Part shown: positions 15,954-23,174 of the stretch, one piece after another
How the letters are laid out: the number at the start of each line of letters is the position of its first letter
Numbering within the stretch: the stretch's first letter is position 1
Assembly: GCA_027061805.1 (NCBI GenBank)
Contig: JAMOWA010000005.1
Coordinates: 1 to 64,000, forward strand
Length of the DNA: 64,000 nt
Direction: 5' to 3'
From: Thermoanaerobaculia bacterium
GTDB taxonomy: Bacteria; Acidobacteriota; Thermoanaerobaculia; Thermoanaerobaculales; Sulfomarinibacteraceae
The notes under the pieces: generated by a model
Told to the model about the DNA's origin: nothing
The model's database searches: none
What the model saw: only the letters and a program-made list of their open reading frames with translations
Translations under genes and position numbers: made by a program

Positions 15954-18329
15954 ATGAGCGACTCTTCCGGAAGACGGTTCCACGATCGGGCGCTCCAGGC
16001 ACTCGCGCTGGTGGCGCTGTTGGTGCTCCTCTACATCCCCGGTCTGCTCACGGGCCGGATCCTCTGCTTCCGGGACAACCTCTCCCATCACCTGGGGTGG
16101 CGCCTCGCCGCTGCCGGGCGGATGGCGGCCGGAGAGCTCCCCCTGGTGGACCCCGTGATGGGCGGGGGAGCACCCCTCCTGGCCGATCCCAACACCATGG
16201 TGCTCTACCCCACGACGGCCCTCTTCTTCGTTCTGCCACCCGCTCTGGCCCTGACGCTGCACTACCTCCTCCACCAGCTCCTCCTGGGCCTCGGGGGGTT
16301 CCTGCTGCTGCGGCGGCTCGGCCGGGGGCCGCTCCCCGCACTCGTGGGTGCCACCTTTCTCGCCGGCGGGGGCCTGGCCTTCTCCCAGCTGGCCTTCACC
16401 AACGCAGCGGCCGCTCTGGCCTGGGCTCCGTGGATCGCCTGGACCGCCGCCGGCCGGTCCGTCCCGGCCGGGGACCTCCGCCGGCGGGTCGCTCTGGGGG
16501 GGCTGTTCGGAGCGCTGTCCCTCCTGGCCGGAGAACCCGTCATCACCCTCCTCTCCTGGATGCTCTGGGCCGTGGTACTGCTCTCGGGCGGAGTGGGCGG
16601 GAACCGGGAGCACCCGGGGCGCCGCGCCGGTCTGCTGGCGGCCCCCCTCCTCGCCCTCCTCCTCGCCGCGCCGGTCCTGCTGCCGGCTGCCGCGATCCGG
16701 GCCGAGAGCCGGCGCCACGTCATCGGGCTGCCGGAGGGCTCCGCCGGCGCCGACGCCTTCCGGCCCCTGCGGTGGCCCGAGCTGCTCCTGCCCCACCTCC
16801 ACGGCGCCCCCGGACCGTTCGCACCCGACGGGTTCTGGGCCCGCCCGACCTTCGGGTGGCTCCGCTACGAGGTCAACCTCCACCTGGGCACCCTCGCCCT
16901 CGTCCTGGTCTTCATGGGAATGCGTGGCAGGAAAAGCAGGATCTGGACCGTCACGACAGCCGGTGCTGCATTCCTCGCCGCCAGCGCCGGACTCCTCGAA
17001 AGACTTGCACAGGTGGTTCCCGCAGCGGGAGAGCTCCGGTACGTCATCAAGTTCCTGCTGCTGGCCCACCTGGCCCTGGCGCCGCTGGTGGCCAGGGGGG
17101 CGGTCGAGGCCCTGCGCCACCGGAAACGGTTCCGGCGGGTTTCCGCAGGCGCTGCGGCGGTTCTCCTGGTGCTGGCCGTTCCACTGAGCACCCCGGGAGG
17201 CGCCCGCCGCCTCCTCTCCCGCCTTGCGCCCGCCTCCAGGGCCAACCTGGAGGCGCCCGGCGTGGCCCGGTCGGTGGCCGCCTCCGTCCGGCGGGACCTG
17301 GCCACGGGCCTCCTCCCCCTGGCGGCGGCCGCCGTGGCGCCCCGGCTCCTCCTCCTGCCGGCGCTGGCCCTCCAGCTGGCCGCCGGGGGGGCCTCCATGC
17401 TCATCTGGGACACGCCCGGGCCGTACCTCGAACCGCCTCCCCTGGCCTCCCGCCTCGGCGACGACACCCGGGTCCTCGAAGCCGTGGGCTTCCGGTTCGA
17501 CACGCTCCACACCTCGGGCGATCCGGAGCTCGCCGCACCGGTCCGCCGGGCGCGCCTCGGAGCCGCCCAGCTCTGGCGCTACTACGGTGGCCTGCACGGG
17601 CTCCGGTACCGCGGGGCCGTGGGACCCGACGGCATGGAGCCCTGGTGGGTGGCCGACGCCGCCCGGCGCCTGAGGGCCTCGCCCCCCGCCGCCGTGGCCC
17701 ACGCCGCCCGCCACCTGGGCGCGGCCTGGATCCTCCACCACGAGGAGCTCCCCGGCTCCCCCGACGTGACGGCCACCGAGAGCCTCGAGGTCCTGGGCGA
17801 ACCCGTGGTGCTCCACCGTCTCGCCAGGCCCGTCCCGGCCGCCTGGCTCGCGGCCCGGGAGATCACCGCGGCCTCGCGGGACGCCGGGTGGCAGCTCCTC
17901 CTGGACCCCTCCGTGGAACCCGGCCGGGACGCCGTCACCCCCGGGAGGGTGCCGGGGCTCCGGAACCGGGGCGGCGGCACGGTGACCGTGGAGCTCAGGC
18001 GCCCGGACCGGTGGCGGCTCGTCACACGCGTGGCGGGCGAGGGCCTGCTGGTCCTCGACCAGGCCTATTCCGACCTGTGGCGGGTCACCGTGGACGGCCA
18101 CGACGTGGAGCCCGTCCTGGTGAACCTCTGGCAGCTGGGGATCCGCGTTCCCGCAGGGGAGCACCGCATCGAGGCGTGGTGGTCCAGGGGACCGTTCGCA
18201 CGGGGCGTGCTGCTGGCCATCCCCGGCCTTGCCCTCACCCTCCTCCTTCTGGTTCTTCCCAGTCGGGGCCGTCGGCCTCCCACCGGTGGGGAGGTGCCCA
18301 CACGCCGGGAAGGTCCCGGGATGCCGTGA
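15954..18329 (+). CDS. YfhO-family polytopic membrane protein (2)
   Basis: This 791-residue protein has about 13 hydrophobic segments, with an early periplasmic loop RDNLSHHLGWRLAAAGRMAAGELPLVDPVMGGGAPLLADP and a C-terminal beta-rich region containing LLVLDQAYSDLWRVTVDG, which is characteristic of bacterial YfhO proteins. The family is placed in the GT-C glycosyltransferase superfamily by membrane layout. It is divergent from the pilin genes and convergent with the Wzt gene, sharing its last 95 bases with that gene. It is longer than the relative at 9290-11266 by about 130 residues, mostly in the C-terminal soluble part. The exact sugar donor and acceptor are unknown. Confidence 0.82.
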   Translation: MSDSSGRRFHDRALQALALVALLVLLYIPGLLTGRILCFRDNLSHHLGWRLAAAGRMAAGELPLVDPVMGGGAPLLADPNTMVLYPTTALFFVLPPALALTLHYLLHQLLLGLGGFLLLRRLGRGPLPALVGATFLAGGGLAFSQLAFTNAAAALAWAPWIAWTAAGRSVPAGDLRRRVALGGLFGALSLLAGEPVITLLSWMLWAVVLLSGGVGGNREHPGRRAGLLAAPLLALLLAAPVLLPAAAIRAESRRHVIGLPEGSAGADAFRPLRWPELLLPHLHGAPGPFAPDGFWARPTFGWLRYEVNLHLGTLALVLVFMGMRGRKSRIWTVTTAGAAFLAASAGLLERLAQVVPAAGELRYVIKFLLLAHLALAPLVARGAVEALRHRKRFRRVSAGAAAVLLVLAVPLSTPGGARRLLSRLAPASRANLEAPGVARSVAASVRRDLATGLLPLAAAAVAPRLLLLPALALQLAAGGASMLIWDTPGPYLEPPPLASRLGDDTRVLEAVGFRFDTLHTSGDPELAAPVRRARLGAAQLWRYYGGLHGLRYRGAVGPDGMEPWWVADAARRLRASPPAAVAHAARHLGAAWILHHEELPGSPDVTATESLEVLGEPVVLHRLARPVPAAWLAAREITAASRDAGWQLLLDPSVEPGRDAVTPGRVPGLRNRGGGTVTVELRRPDRWRLVTRVAGEGLLVLDQAYSDLWRVTVDGHDVEPVLVNLWQLGIRVPAGEHRIEAWWSRGPFARGVLLAIPGLALTLLLLVLPSRGRRPPTGGEVPTRREGPGMP

Positions 18330-19485
18330 TCCGTACCCTGGCCGCCTGACACCAGTAGTCGTAGGCCAGGCCGTCCCGGGCGTGGATGGCCACGTCCAGG
18401 AGGTAGTCCCCGGGGGCCAGATCGAGCACGGGGTAGTGGCACCGCACCTCCCCGTCCCGGCTGAGCTCCACCGGCCGGATCCCGTCCAGGACCGTGTTGT
18501 GCCCACCCACATGGCCGCCGTCGGCCCGGTGCCAGGCGATCCCGAAGACGAAGTCCGTGACGGGCCGTCTCACGGCGTACCGGATGTGGACCGTGGCGTC
18601 CACCCCCGATGGGATCACCTTCAGGGGCACGCCTCCGCTGCTCACCACGACCTCACGGATCTCCACGTCCCCCGTGCCCCACCGCCTCCCCTCCTCCACG
18701 ACGCGGACCCTCTCCTGTTCCGCCGAGGGGACCTGCTCGTCCTCGGCAACGTCACTCCGGTACCGGGCCACCACGGCATCGGCGGCCCCCTCGGCCACCA
18801 TGCGACCGTCCCGCAGGTAGAGGGCGCGGTCGGCCAGCGAGCCCACCAGGTCCAGGTCGTGGGACACGATCACCAGGCTCACTCCGCCCCGCCGCAGGTG
18901 GGCGATCCGGTCCAGGCACCTCCGGGTGAAGGCCTCGTCCCCCACGGCCAGGACCTCGTCCACCAGGAGGACATCGGGGTCCACGGCCACCGCCACCGCG
19001 AACCCCAGACGGACGAACATCCCGGAAGAGTAGGTCTTGACCGGCTGGTCGATGAACTCGCCGATCTCGGCGAAGCGGACGATCTCCTCCAGGCGGTCCT
19101 CCACCTCCCGCCGGCCCAGCCCCAGCAGCATCCCGTTGATGATCACGTTCTCCCGGCCCGTGATCTCCGGGTGGAACCCGGCGCCCAGCTCGATGAGGGC
19201 GGTGACCCGACCCTCCACCTCCACGCTGCCACGGGATGGCTTGAGGATGCCCGTGATCAGCTTCAGCACGGTGGATTTCCCCGACCCGTTGGGACCGATG
19301 AGCGCCACGGCCTCCCCGGGGCCCACCTCCAGGTCCAGGTCCTCCACCGCCGTGAACCCCTCCGCGAGCCCACCCCGGAGGAGATCACCGTGGAGGAGGG
19401 CTCCCTTGAGGCTGTGGAGGCGGCCCCTCCGGCCCCTCCGGGGGAAGGTCTTCGTGACGCCGGCCAGCCGGATGCGCCCGCTCAC
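18235..19485 (-). CDS. wzt: Polysaccharide ABC exporter ATP-binding protein (Wzt-like)
   Basis: The 416-residue ATPase has Walker A GPNGSGKST (64-72), signature YSSGM (152-156), Walker B DVLLVDE (171-177) and switch H209, all typical of the TagH/KpsT/Wzt group. Residues about 255-416 form an extra beta-rich domain like the Wzt C-terminal domain that reads the end of the O-polysaccharide chain. With the permease encoded just upstream, it exports undecaprenyl-linked polysaccharide. GTG 19485 overlaps the permease stop by GTGA and has GGAGG close upstream; an earlier ATG in frame is not needed. The 3' end overlaps the convergent YfhO gene by 95 bases, which encode the last 30 or so residues of both proteins. 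Confidence 0.9.
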   Translation of the reverse strand: MSGRIRLAGVTKTFPRRGRRGRLHSLKGALLHGDLLRGGLAEGFTAVEDLDLEVGPGEAVALIGPNGSGKSTVLKLITGILKPSRGSVEVEGRVTALIELGAGFHPEITGRENVIINGMLLGLGRREVEDRLEEIVRFAEIGEFIDQPVKTYSSGMFVRLGFAVAVAVDPDVLLVDEVLAVGDEAFTRRCLDRIAHLRRGGVSLVIVSHDLDLVGSLADRALYLRDGRMVAEGAADAVVARYRSDVAEDEQVPSAEQERVRVVEEGRRWGTGDVEIREVVVSSGGVPLKVIPSGVDATVHIRYAVRRPVTDFVFGIAWHRADGGHVGGHNTVLDGIRPVELSRDGEVRCHYPVLDLAPGDYLLDVAIHARDGLAYDYWCQAARVRITASRDLPGVWAPPHRWEADGPDWEEPEGGG

Positions 19486-20279
19486 ACCGCCTCCACCAGC
19501 GTGTCGCGGAGCCGCCCGAAGATCCAGGCTCCCACCAGCCATGTCACCACGCCCACCAGGAACGCGGCGCCCCATTCCCACAGGGGAGCGGGGCGGCCGT
19601 CGAAGGCCACGCTCCGGTAGACCTCCACCAGGAACGACATGGGGTTCGCCCGGAGGAGGCGGTGCAGGAGCCTCCCGGGGATCCCGTCCAGGGAGTAGAT
19701 GATGGGCGAGGCGAAGAACAGGAGGTTGAGCAGGTTGCCCATGAGGTCACGGACATCCCGGAAGTGCACGGCCAGCGCGGAAACCGCCAGCGCCCCGCCC
19801 CCCGCCGTCAGCACCCAGGGAACCAGGGCCACGGGAATCAGGACCACCGTCCAGGGGAAGGGGTGGAGTCCGAGCCACGCTCCCACGCCAAGGGCGGCCA
19901 GCAGCACCGGCAGCGCCAGCAGGTGGTGGATCAGGTGGCTGGCCACCGTCACCGCCGGAAAGATCTCCGCGGGGCAGGTCACCTTGGCCAGCAGCGGGCC
20001 GTTGTCCACCAGCGTCACCGCCGCGTCCAGGAGGGCGCCCGAGAAGAACAGCCACGGCAGGAGACCGGCAAAGAGGAACAGCGCGTAGGGCTGGGCGCCT
20101 GGCATCCGGGGCTGGAACACCGTGGTGAAGACCACGGCGTAGACGGCCAGGAGGAGGAGTGGATTGAGCATCGACCAGAGGTACCCCAGCAGGGATGCCC
20201 TGTAGCGGGCCGCCAGCTCACGGCGAACAAGGACCCCCACGAGGGCCCGGTGACGCCACAGGAGGCTCAGGACCTCCAT
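19482..20279 (-). CDS. wzm: Polysaccharide ABC exporter permease (Wzm/ABC-2 type)
   Basis: The 265-residue ABC-2 permease has six predicted membrane segments. The N-terminal amphipathic start ELAARYRASLLGYLWSMLNPLLLL and the closing NPMSFLVEVYRSVAFDGRPAP match Wzm/TagG/KpsM exporters. It pairs with the ATPase encoded immediately downstream (GTGA overlap). Together they translocate a finished polysaccharide chain across the inner membrane. It starts 21 bases after the stop of a LivJ-like lipoprotein gene and may share its transcript. Confidence 0.92.
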   Translation of the reverse strand: MEVLSLLWRHRALVGVLVRRELAARYRASLLGYLWSMLNPLLLLAVYAVVFTTVFQPRMPGAQPYALFLFAGLLPWLFFSGALLDAAVTLVDNGPLLAKVTCPAEIFPAVTVASHLIHHLLALPVLLAALGVGAWLGLHPFPWTVVLIPVALVPWVLTAGGGALAVSALAVHFRDVRDLMGNLLNLLFFASPIIYSLDGIPGRLLHRLLRANPMSFLVEVYRSVAFDGRPAPLWEWGAAFLVGVVTWLVGAWIFGRLRDTLVEAV

Positions 20280-20300
20280 CGCCCTGGGACCGGCCCTTCC

Positions 20301-21479
20301 CTACTTCTTGCTGCCCAGGAGCTCGAGCACCTGGCGCCGGATCCGGCTGCGCTCCAGCTTGATGTAGCGGTCGTAGCTGACCACGTTGCCGTCACTCACG
20401 ATGAACATCTTCGGGTAGTGCTTCACCTCGCCGTAGTCGTCGAAGAGGATCGGTCCGGTGACGCCCTTGAACTCGCTGATCCCGAAATGGAGCGCCTTCT
20501 CGATCTCCACGGTTTCCGGCGGCCTCGCGATCTTCATGACGGCGATCACGATCCGCATGGCGTCGTAGCCGTGCGCCGCGAAGACGTCGGGGGCCCGCTG
20601 GTAGGTGTCCATGTAGCGCTTCACGAAGGCCTGCACCAGCTCGTCCTCCGACATCCTGTCGAAGGGCGGCAGGGGGAAGAACACGCCGGTGGCCATCTCG
20701 CCCAGGTCCTGGATCACTCTGCCGCTGTAGAACGCCGAGGTGGTCACCATCCGACCCTCGTACCCCACCTCTCTCAGGAACCGGATGACGGTGGCGATGT
20801 CCCCGGCGTACCCGATGATGTACACGGCCTGCGGGGATTCCTTCTTCAGCGCCGCCCGGGCCCTGTCCTGCCAGTCGGAATCCAGGATGGAGATGCGGCC
20901 GACGATCTTGCCCCCCAGGTTCTCCACGTACTTCTGCTGGAACTCCGGCTCGATACCCCGGGTGTACTCCGTGTCGCCAACGAACACGAGGGTGGTCTTC
21001 GCCCGGAGCTTGTCGTAGAGGAACTGCCCCGCCCGGGAGCCCTCCAGCTCGTCGGAGGGGTAGATCCTGAAGAAGTGCTTGCTCTTCTTGGCCAGGTCGG
21101 GCGCCGAGGCGGAGGGTGACAGGCACACGATGTCGAGGTCGTCCAGCACGGGGATGATCGCCCTGGCCTCGTCGCTGGTGGCGCCGGCGATCACCATCTT
21201 CGCGCCGCGCTCCTTCACCACCCGCCGCAGCTCCGCCTTCGCCACCTCCGGGTCCGAGCGGGTGTCGGCCCACACCACCTCGAACCCCTCCGGCAGGTCG
21301 TTGCGCTCACGGGCCTCCGTGAGCGCCACCCGGATCCCGCTCTCGATGGACTCGCCGTACGTGCTGGCATCTCCCGACGAGGGCAGGAGAATGCCGACAA
21401 CCGGGGCGCCTCCGCACGCGGAAAGGCCCAGCATCACTGCAAGGCCGGCCACCGCTCTTCCGAACTGACCTCTGGCCAT
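20301..21479 (-). CDS. Periplasmic-binding lipoprotein of the LivJ/ABC amino-acid receptor type
   Basis: This 392-residue protein has a lipoprotein signal ending LSAC (Cys22), then a type I periplasmic-binding fold: VVGILLPSSGDASTYGESIESG at the N-lobe ligand region, GATSDEARAIIPVLDDLDIVCLSPSAS, and FFRIYPSDELEGSRAGQFL. It resembles Leu/Ile/Val-binding (Peripla_BP_6) proteins, but no matching permease or ATPase is near; instead the Wzm/Wzt exporter follows after 21 bases. It may be a stand-alone ligand sensor. The start at 21479 has GGGGAGG upstream; the frame runs far beyond it as a GC-rich artefact. An extended -10 box lies about 36-41 bases upstream. Confidence 0.85.
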   Translation of the reverse strand: MARGQFGRAVAGLAVMLGLSACGGAPVVGILLPSSGDASTYGESIESGIRVALTEARERNDLPEGFEVVWADTRSDPEVAKAELRRVVKERGAKMVIAGATSDEARAIIPVLDDLDIVCLSPSASAPDLAKKSKHFFRIYPSDELEGSRAGQFLYDKLRAKTTLVFVGDTEYTRGIEPEFQQKYVENLGGKIVGRISILDSDWQDRARAALKKESPQAVYIIGYAGDIATVIRFLREVGYEGRMVTTSAFYSGRVIQDLGEMATGVFFPLPPFDRMSEDELVQAFVKRYMDTYQRAPDVFAAHGYDAMRIVIAVMKIARPPETVEIEKALHFGISEFKGVTGPILFDDYGEVKHYPKMFIVSDGNVVSYDRYIKLERSRIRRQVLELLGSKK

Positions 21480-21514
21480 GGTCACACCTCCCCCAAGGAG
21501 CACACACCGGCTCA

Positions 21515-21523
21515 AGGGTAGCA
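21515..21523 (-). promoter_or_regulatory. Extended -10 promoter for the lipoprotein-wzm-wzt genes
   Basis: The reverse strand reads TGCTACCCT, a TGn extended -10 box, followed by a leader of about 30 bases containing the GGGGAGG ribosome site of the lipoprotein gene. No convincing -35 is visible. Confidence 0.45.
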
Positions 21524-21562
21524 CAGGACGGGACGGGAAGGCCCCCGGGGAACACCCCCTCA

Positions 21563-22474
21563 TCACGGTTCCTCCTCCGGCAGCGGTTCCCTCCCGCCAC
21601 CCGCCAGGACCGCGAAGATCTGCCGCCGGCCGACTCCGAGCTTCGCGGCGGTCCAGCGGAGGGCCTCCGCCCGCTCCAGGCCACGGCGCACGGCCTCGCG
21701 GTACACGGCATCGACCACCTCGGAATCCACCCCAGGCGAGGTCTCCACCTCCCCGGGGGGGCCCACCACCAGGACGTACTCGCCGCGGGGCGATCCCGCC
21801 TCGCTCCCCACCGCCAGATCCCCCAGCGATCCCACCTCGGCACGCTCGTGGAGCTTGCTCAGCTCGGCCAGCAAGGTGGCGGGGCGGTCCGGCCCCAGCA
21901 CCCTCGCCAGGTCGGCCAGCTCCTCCCCCAGCCGGTGGGGCGACAGCAGGACCACCAGCGTCCAGGGAAGGCTCCGGAGATCTTCCAGGCGCCGTCTGCG
22001 GGGCCCCTTCCGGGGTGGCAGGAAGCCCACCAGCACCGCGGGGAGGGGCGGCTGGCCGGACGCCGCCAGCGCCGCCGTGAACGCCGAGGGGCCGGGCACA
22101 CTCAGGACCCGGACGCCGAGCTTCCGGGCCTCCCGCACCAGGGTGAAGCCCGGATCCGAGAGGACCGGGGTCCCGGCGTCGCTCATCAGGACCACGTGCC
22201 CGCCCCGCTCCAGGACCTCCAGGGCCTGCCCACGGCGCCGTTCCTCGTTGTGCTCGTTGAAGCTGACCACGCGGCCCGCCGGTGCCGCGCCGAGGTGGCG
22301 GATCACGGTGGCCGCCCGCCGCGTGTCCTCGGCGAGGATCAGGTCCGCCCCCTCCAGCACGGTGCCGGCCCGGGCCGAGAGATCGTCCAGGGTCCCGATG
22401 GGCGTGGCCAGGAGCCAGAGGGTGCCCCACTCCGGACCGTCCCCGCGATCCCGTTCCCTCGACACGCCTGCCAT
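21563..22474 (-). CDS. rsmI: 16S rRNA (cytidine-1402 2'-O) methyltransferase RsmI
   Basis: The 303-residue SAM-dependent tetrapyrrole-methylase-fold enzyme has the RsmI motifs ATPIGTLDDLS (23-33), AEDTR (48-52), FNEHN, SDAGTPVLSDPG and VPGPSAFTAAL in order. It 2'-O-methylates C1402 in helix 44 of 16S rRNA, next to the P site. The ATG at 22474 has GGAGG six bases upstream; the in-frame stretch before it is not conserved. The C-terminal region is longer than the minimal core, ending in an Arg/Ala-rich helix region with LGVGRRQIFAVL. It is divergent from a SurA-like gene with only 46 bases between the start codons. Confidence 0.95.
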   Translation of the reverse strand: MAGVSRERDRGDGPEWGTLWLLATPIGTLDDLSARAGTVLEGADLILAEDTRRAATVIRHLGAAPAGRVVSFNEHNEERRRGQALEVLERGGHVVLMSDAGTPVLSDPGFTLVREARKLGVRVLSVPGPSAFTAALAASGQPPLPAVLVGFLPPRKGPRRRRLEDLRSLPWTLVVLLSPHRLGEELADLARVLGPDRPATLLAELSKLHERAEVGSLGDLAVGSEAGSPRGEYVLVVGPPGEVETSPGVDSEVVDAVYREAVRRGLERAEALRWTAAKLGVGRRQIFAVLAGGGREPLPEEEP

Positions 22475-22504
22475 TCCAGCCTCCTCGCCCGGTGCACCCG
22501 CCAC

Positions 22505-22513
22505 TGGTATGAT
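22505..22513 (+). promoter_or_regulatory. Extended -10 promoter giving a likely leaderless mRNA
   Basis: TGGTATGAT is a strong extended -10 box. The hexamer ends seven bases before the GTG at 22521, so the predicted transcript start coincides with the start codon. An ATG at 22509 lies inside the -10 box and could not be in that transcript. Confidence 0.55.
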
Positions 22514-22520
22514 ACCAGCC

Positions 22521-23174
22521 GTGGGCCACCGCAACCTTCTCCTCATGGTCTGTGTTTTCAGCATGTTGGTCGCTCCCCTGCTGGCGGGTGGGCGGGACGG
22601 GACCCTGGTGGACGAGGTGGTGGCCGCCGTGGGCGTCTACCCCATCCTCGAGAGCGATCTGACCCTGGCGCGTCTGGTCCACCTGACCCCCGAGCAGGAG
22701 GGCACCCCCGAGGAGGAACGTTCGCGGATCCTTCAGGCGCGCGTCCGGCTGGAGGTCCAGTACCGCGACCTGGAGGCCTCCGGCGTGCTGTACCGGCTCG
22801 AGATCGACCGGGACGCCGTGGTGGAGGACCTGGAACGCCGTGCCGGGGGGCGTCAGGAGCTGGAGGCCGCCCTCCGGAGCCACGGCCTCACCATGGAGGA
22901 CGTGAGCGAGCTCGCCTACCGGATCGCCGCGGTCAACGCCTACGTCCGCCAACGGCTCCGCCCACGGGTCCGCGTGCAGCCCGACGAGCTCCACAAGGCC
23001 TACGAGGAAACGCTGGCCCTGGAGATCTCCTCCCGGGGCGGTACACCACCACCCCTGGACGAGGTGAGGGACCAGCTCCACAGGATCCTGGTGGAGCGCA
23101 AGCTCAACCACGAGATCGCCCGTTGGATCCAGGAGGCCGGGAGACGGCAGGAGGTCACGATCCTGGTGCCCTGA
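22521..23174 (+). CDS. SurA N-domain-like periplasmic protein without a PPIase domain
   Basis: The roughly 217-residue protein has a signal peptide (GHRNLLLMVCVFSMLVAPLLAGG) followed by VDEVVAAVGVYPILESDL, the hallmark start of the SurA chaperone core (VD.IVAVVN...I..S.L). The rest is helical with conserved spacing to the end. A parvulin-type isomerase domain is absent, so it can only supply the chaperone part. The GTG at 22521 fits the promoter; ATG 22509 and ATG 22545 are alternatives. It ends in a 20-base convergent overlap with a lytic transglycosylase gene. Role in outer-membrane protein folding is inferred from family alone. Confidence 0.65.
   Translation: MGHRNLLLMVCVFSMLVAPLLAGGRDGTLVDEVVAAVGVYPILESDLTLARLVHLTPEQEGTPEEERSRILQARVRLEVQYRDLEASGVLYRLEIDRDAVVEDLERRAGGRQELEAALRSHGLTMEDVSELAYRIAAVNAYVRQRLRPRVRVQPDELHKAYEETLALEISSRGGTPPPLDEVRDQLHRILVERKLNHEIARWIQEAGRRQEVTILVP

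Noticed and set aside
15737-18349. 870-codon forward frame over the second YfhO gene
   Set aside because: Pro/Arg-rich shadow with no membrane pattern; the YfhO frame is clearly the real one.
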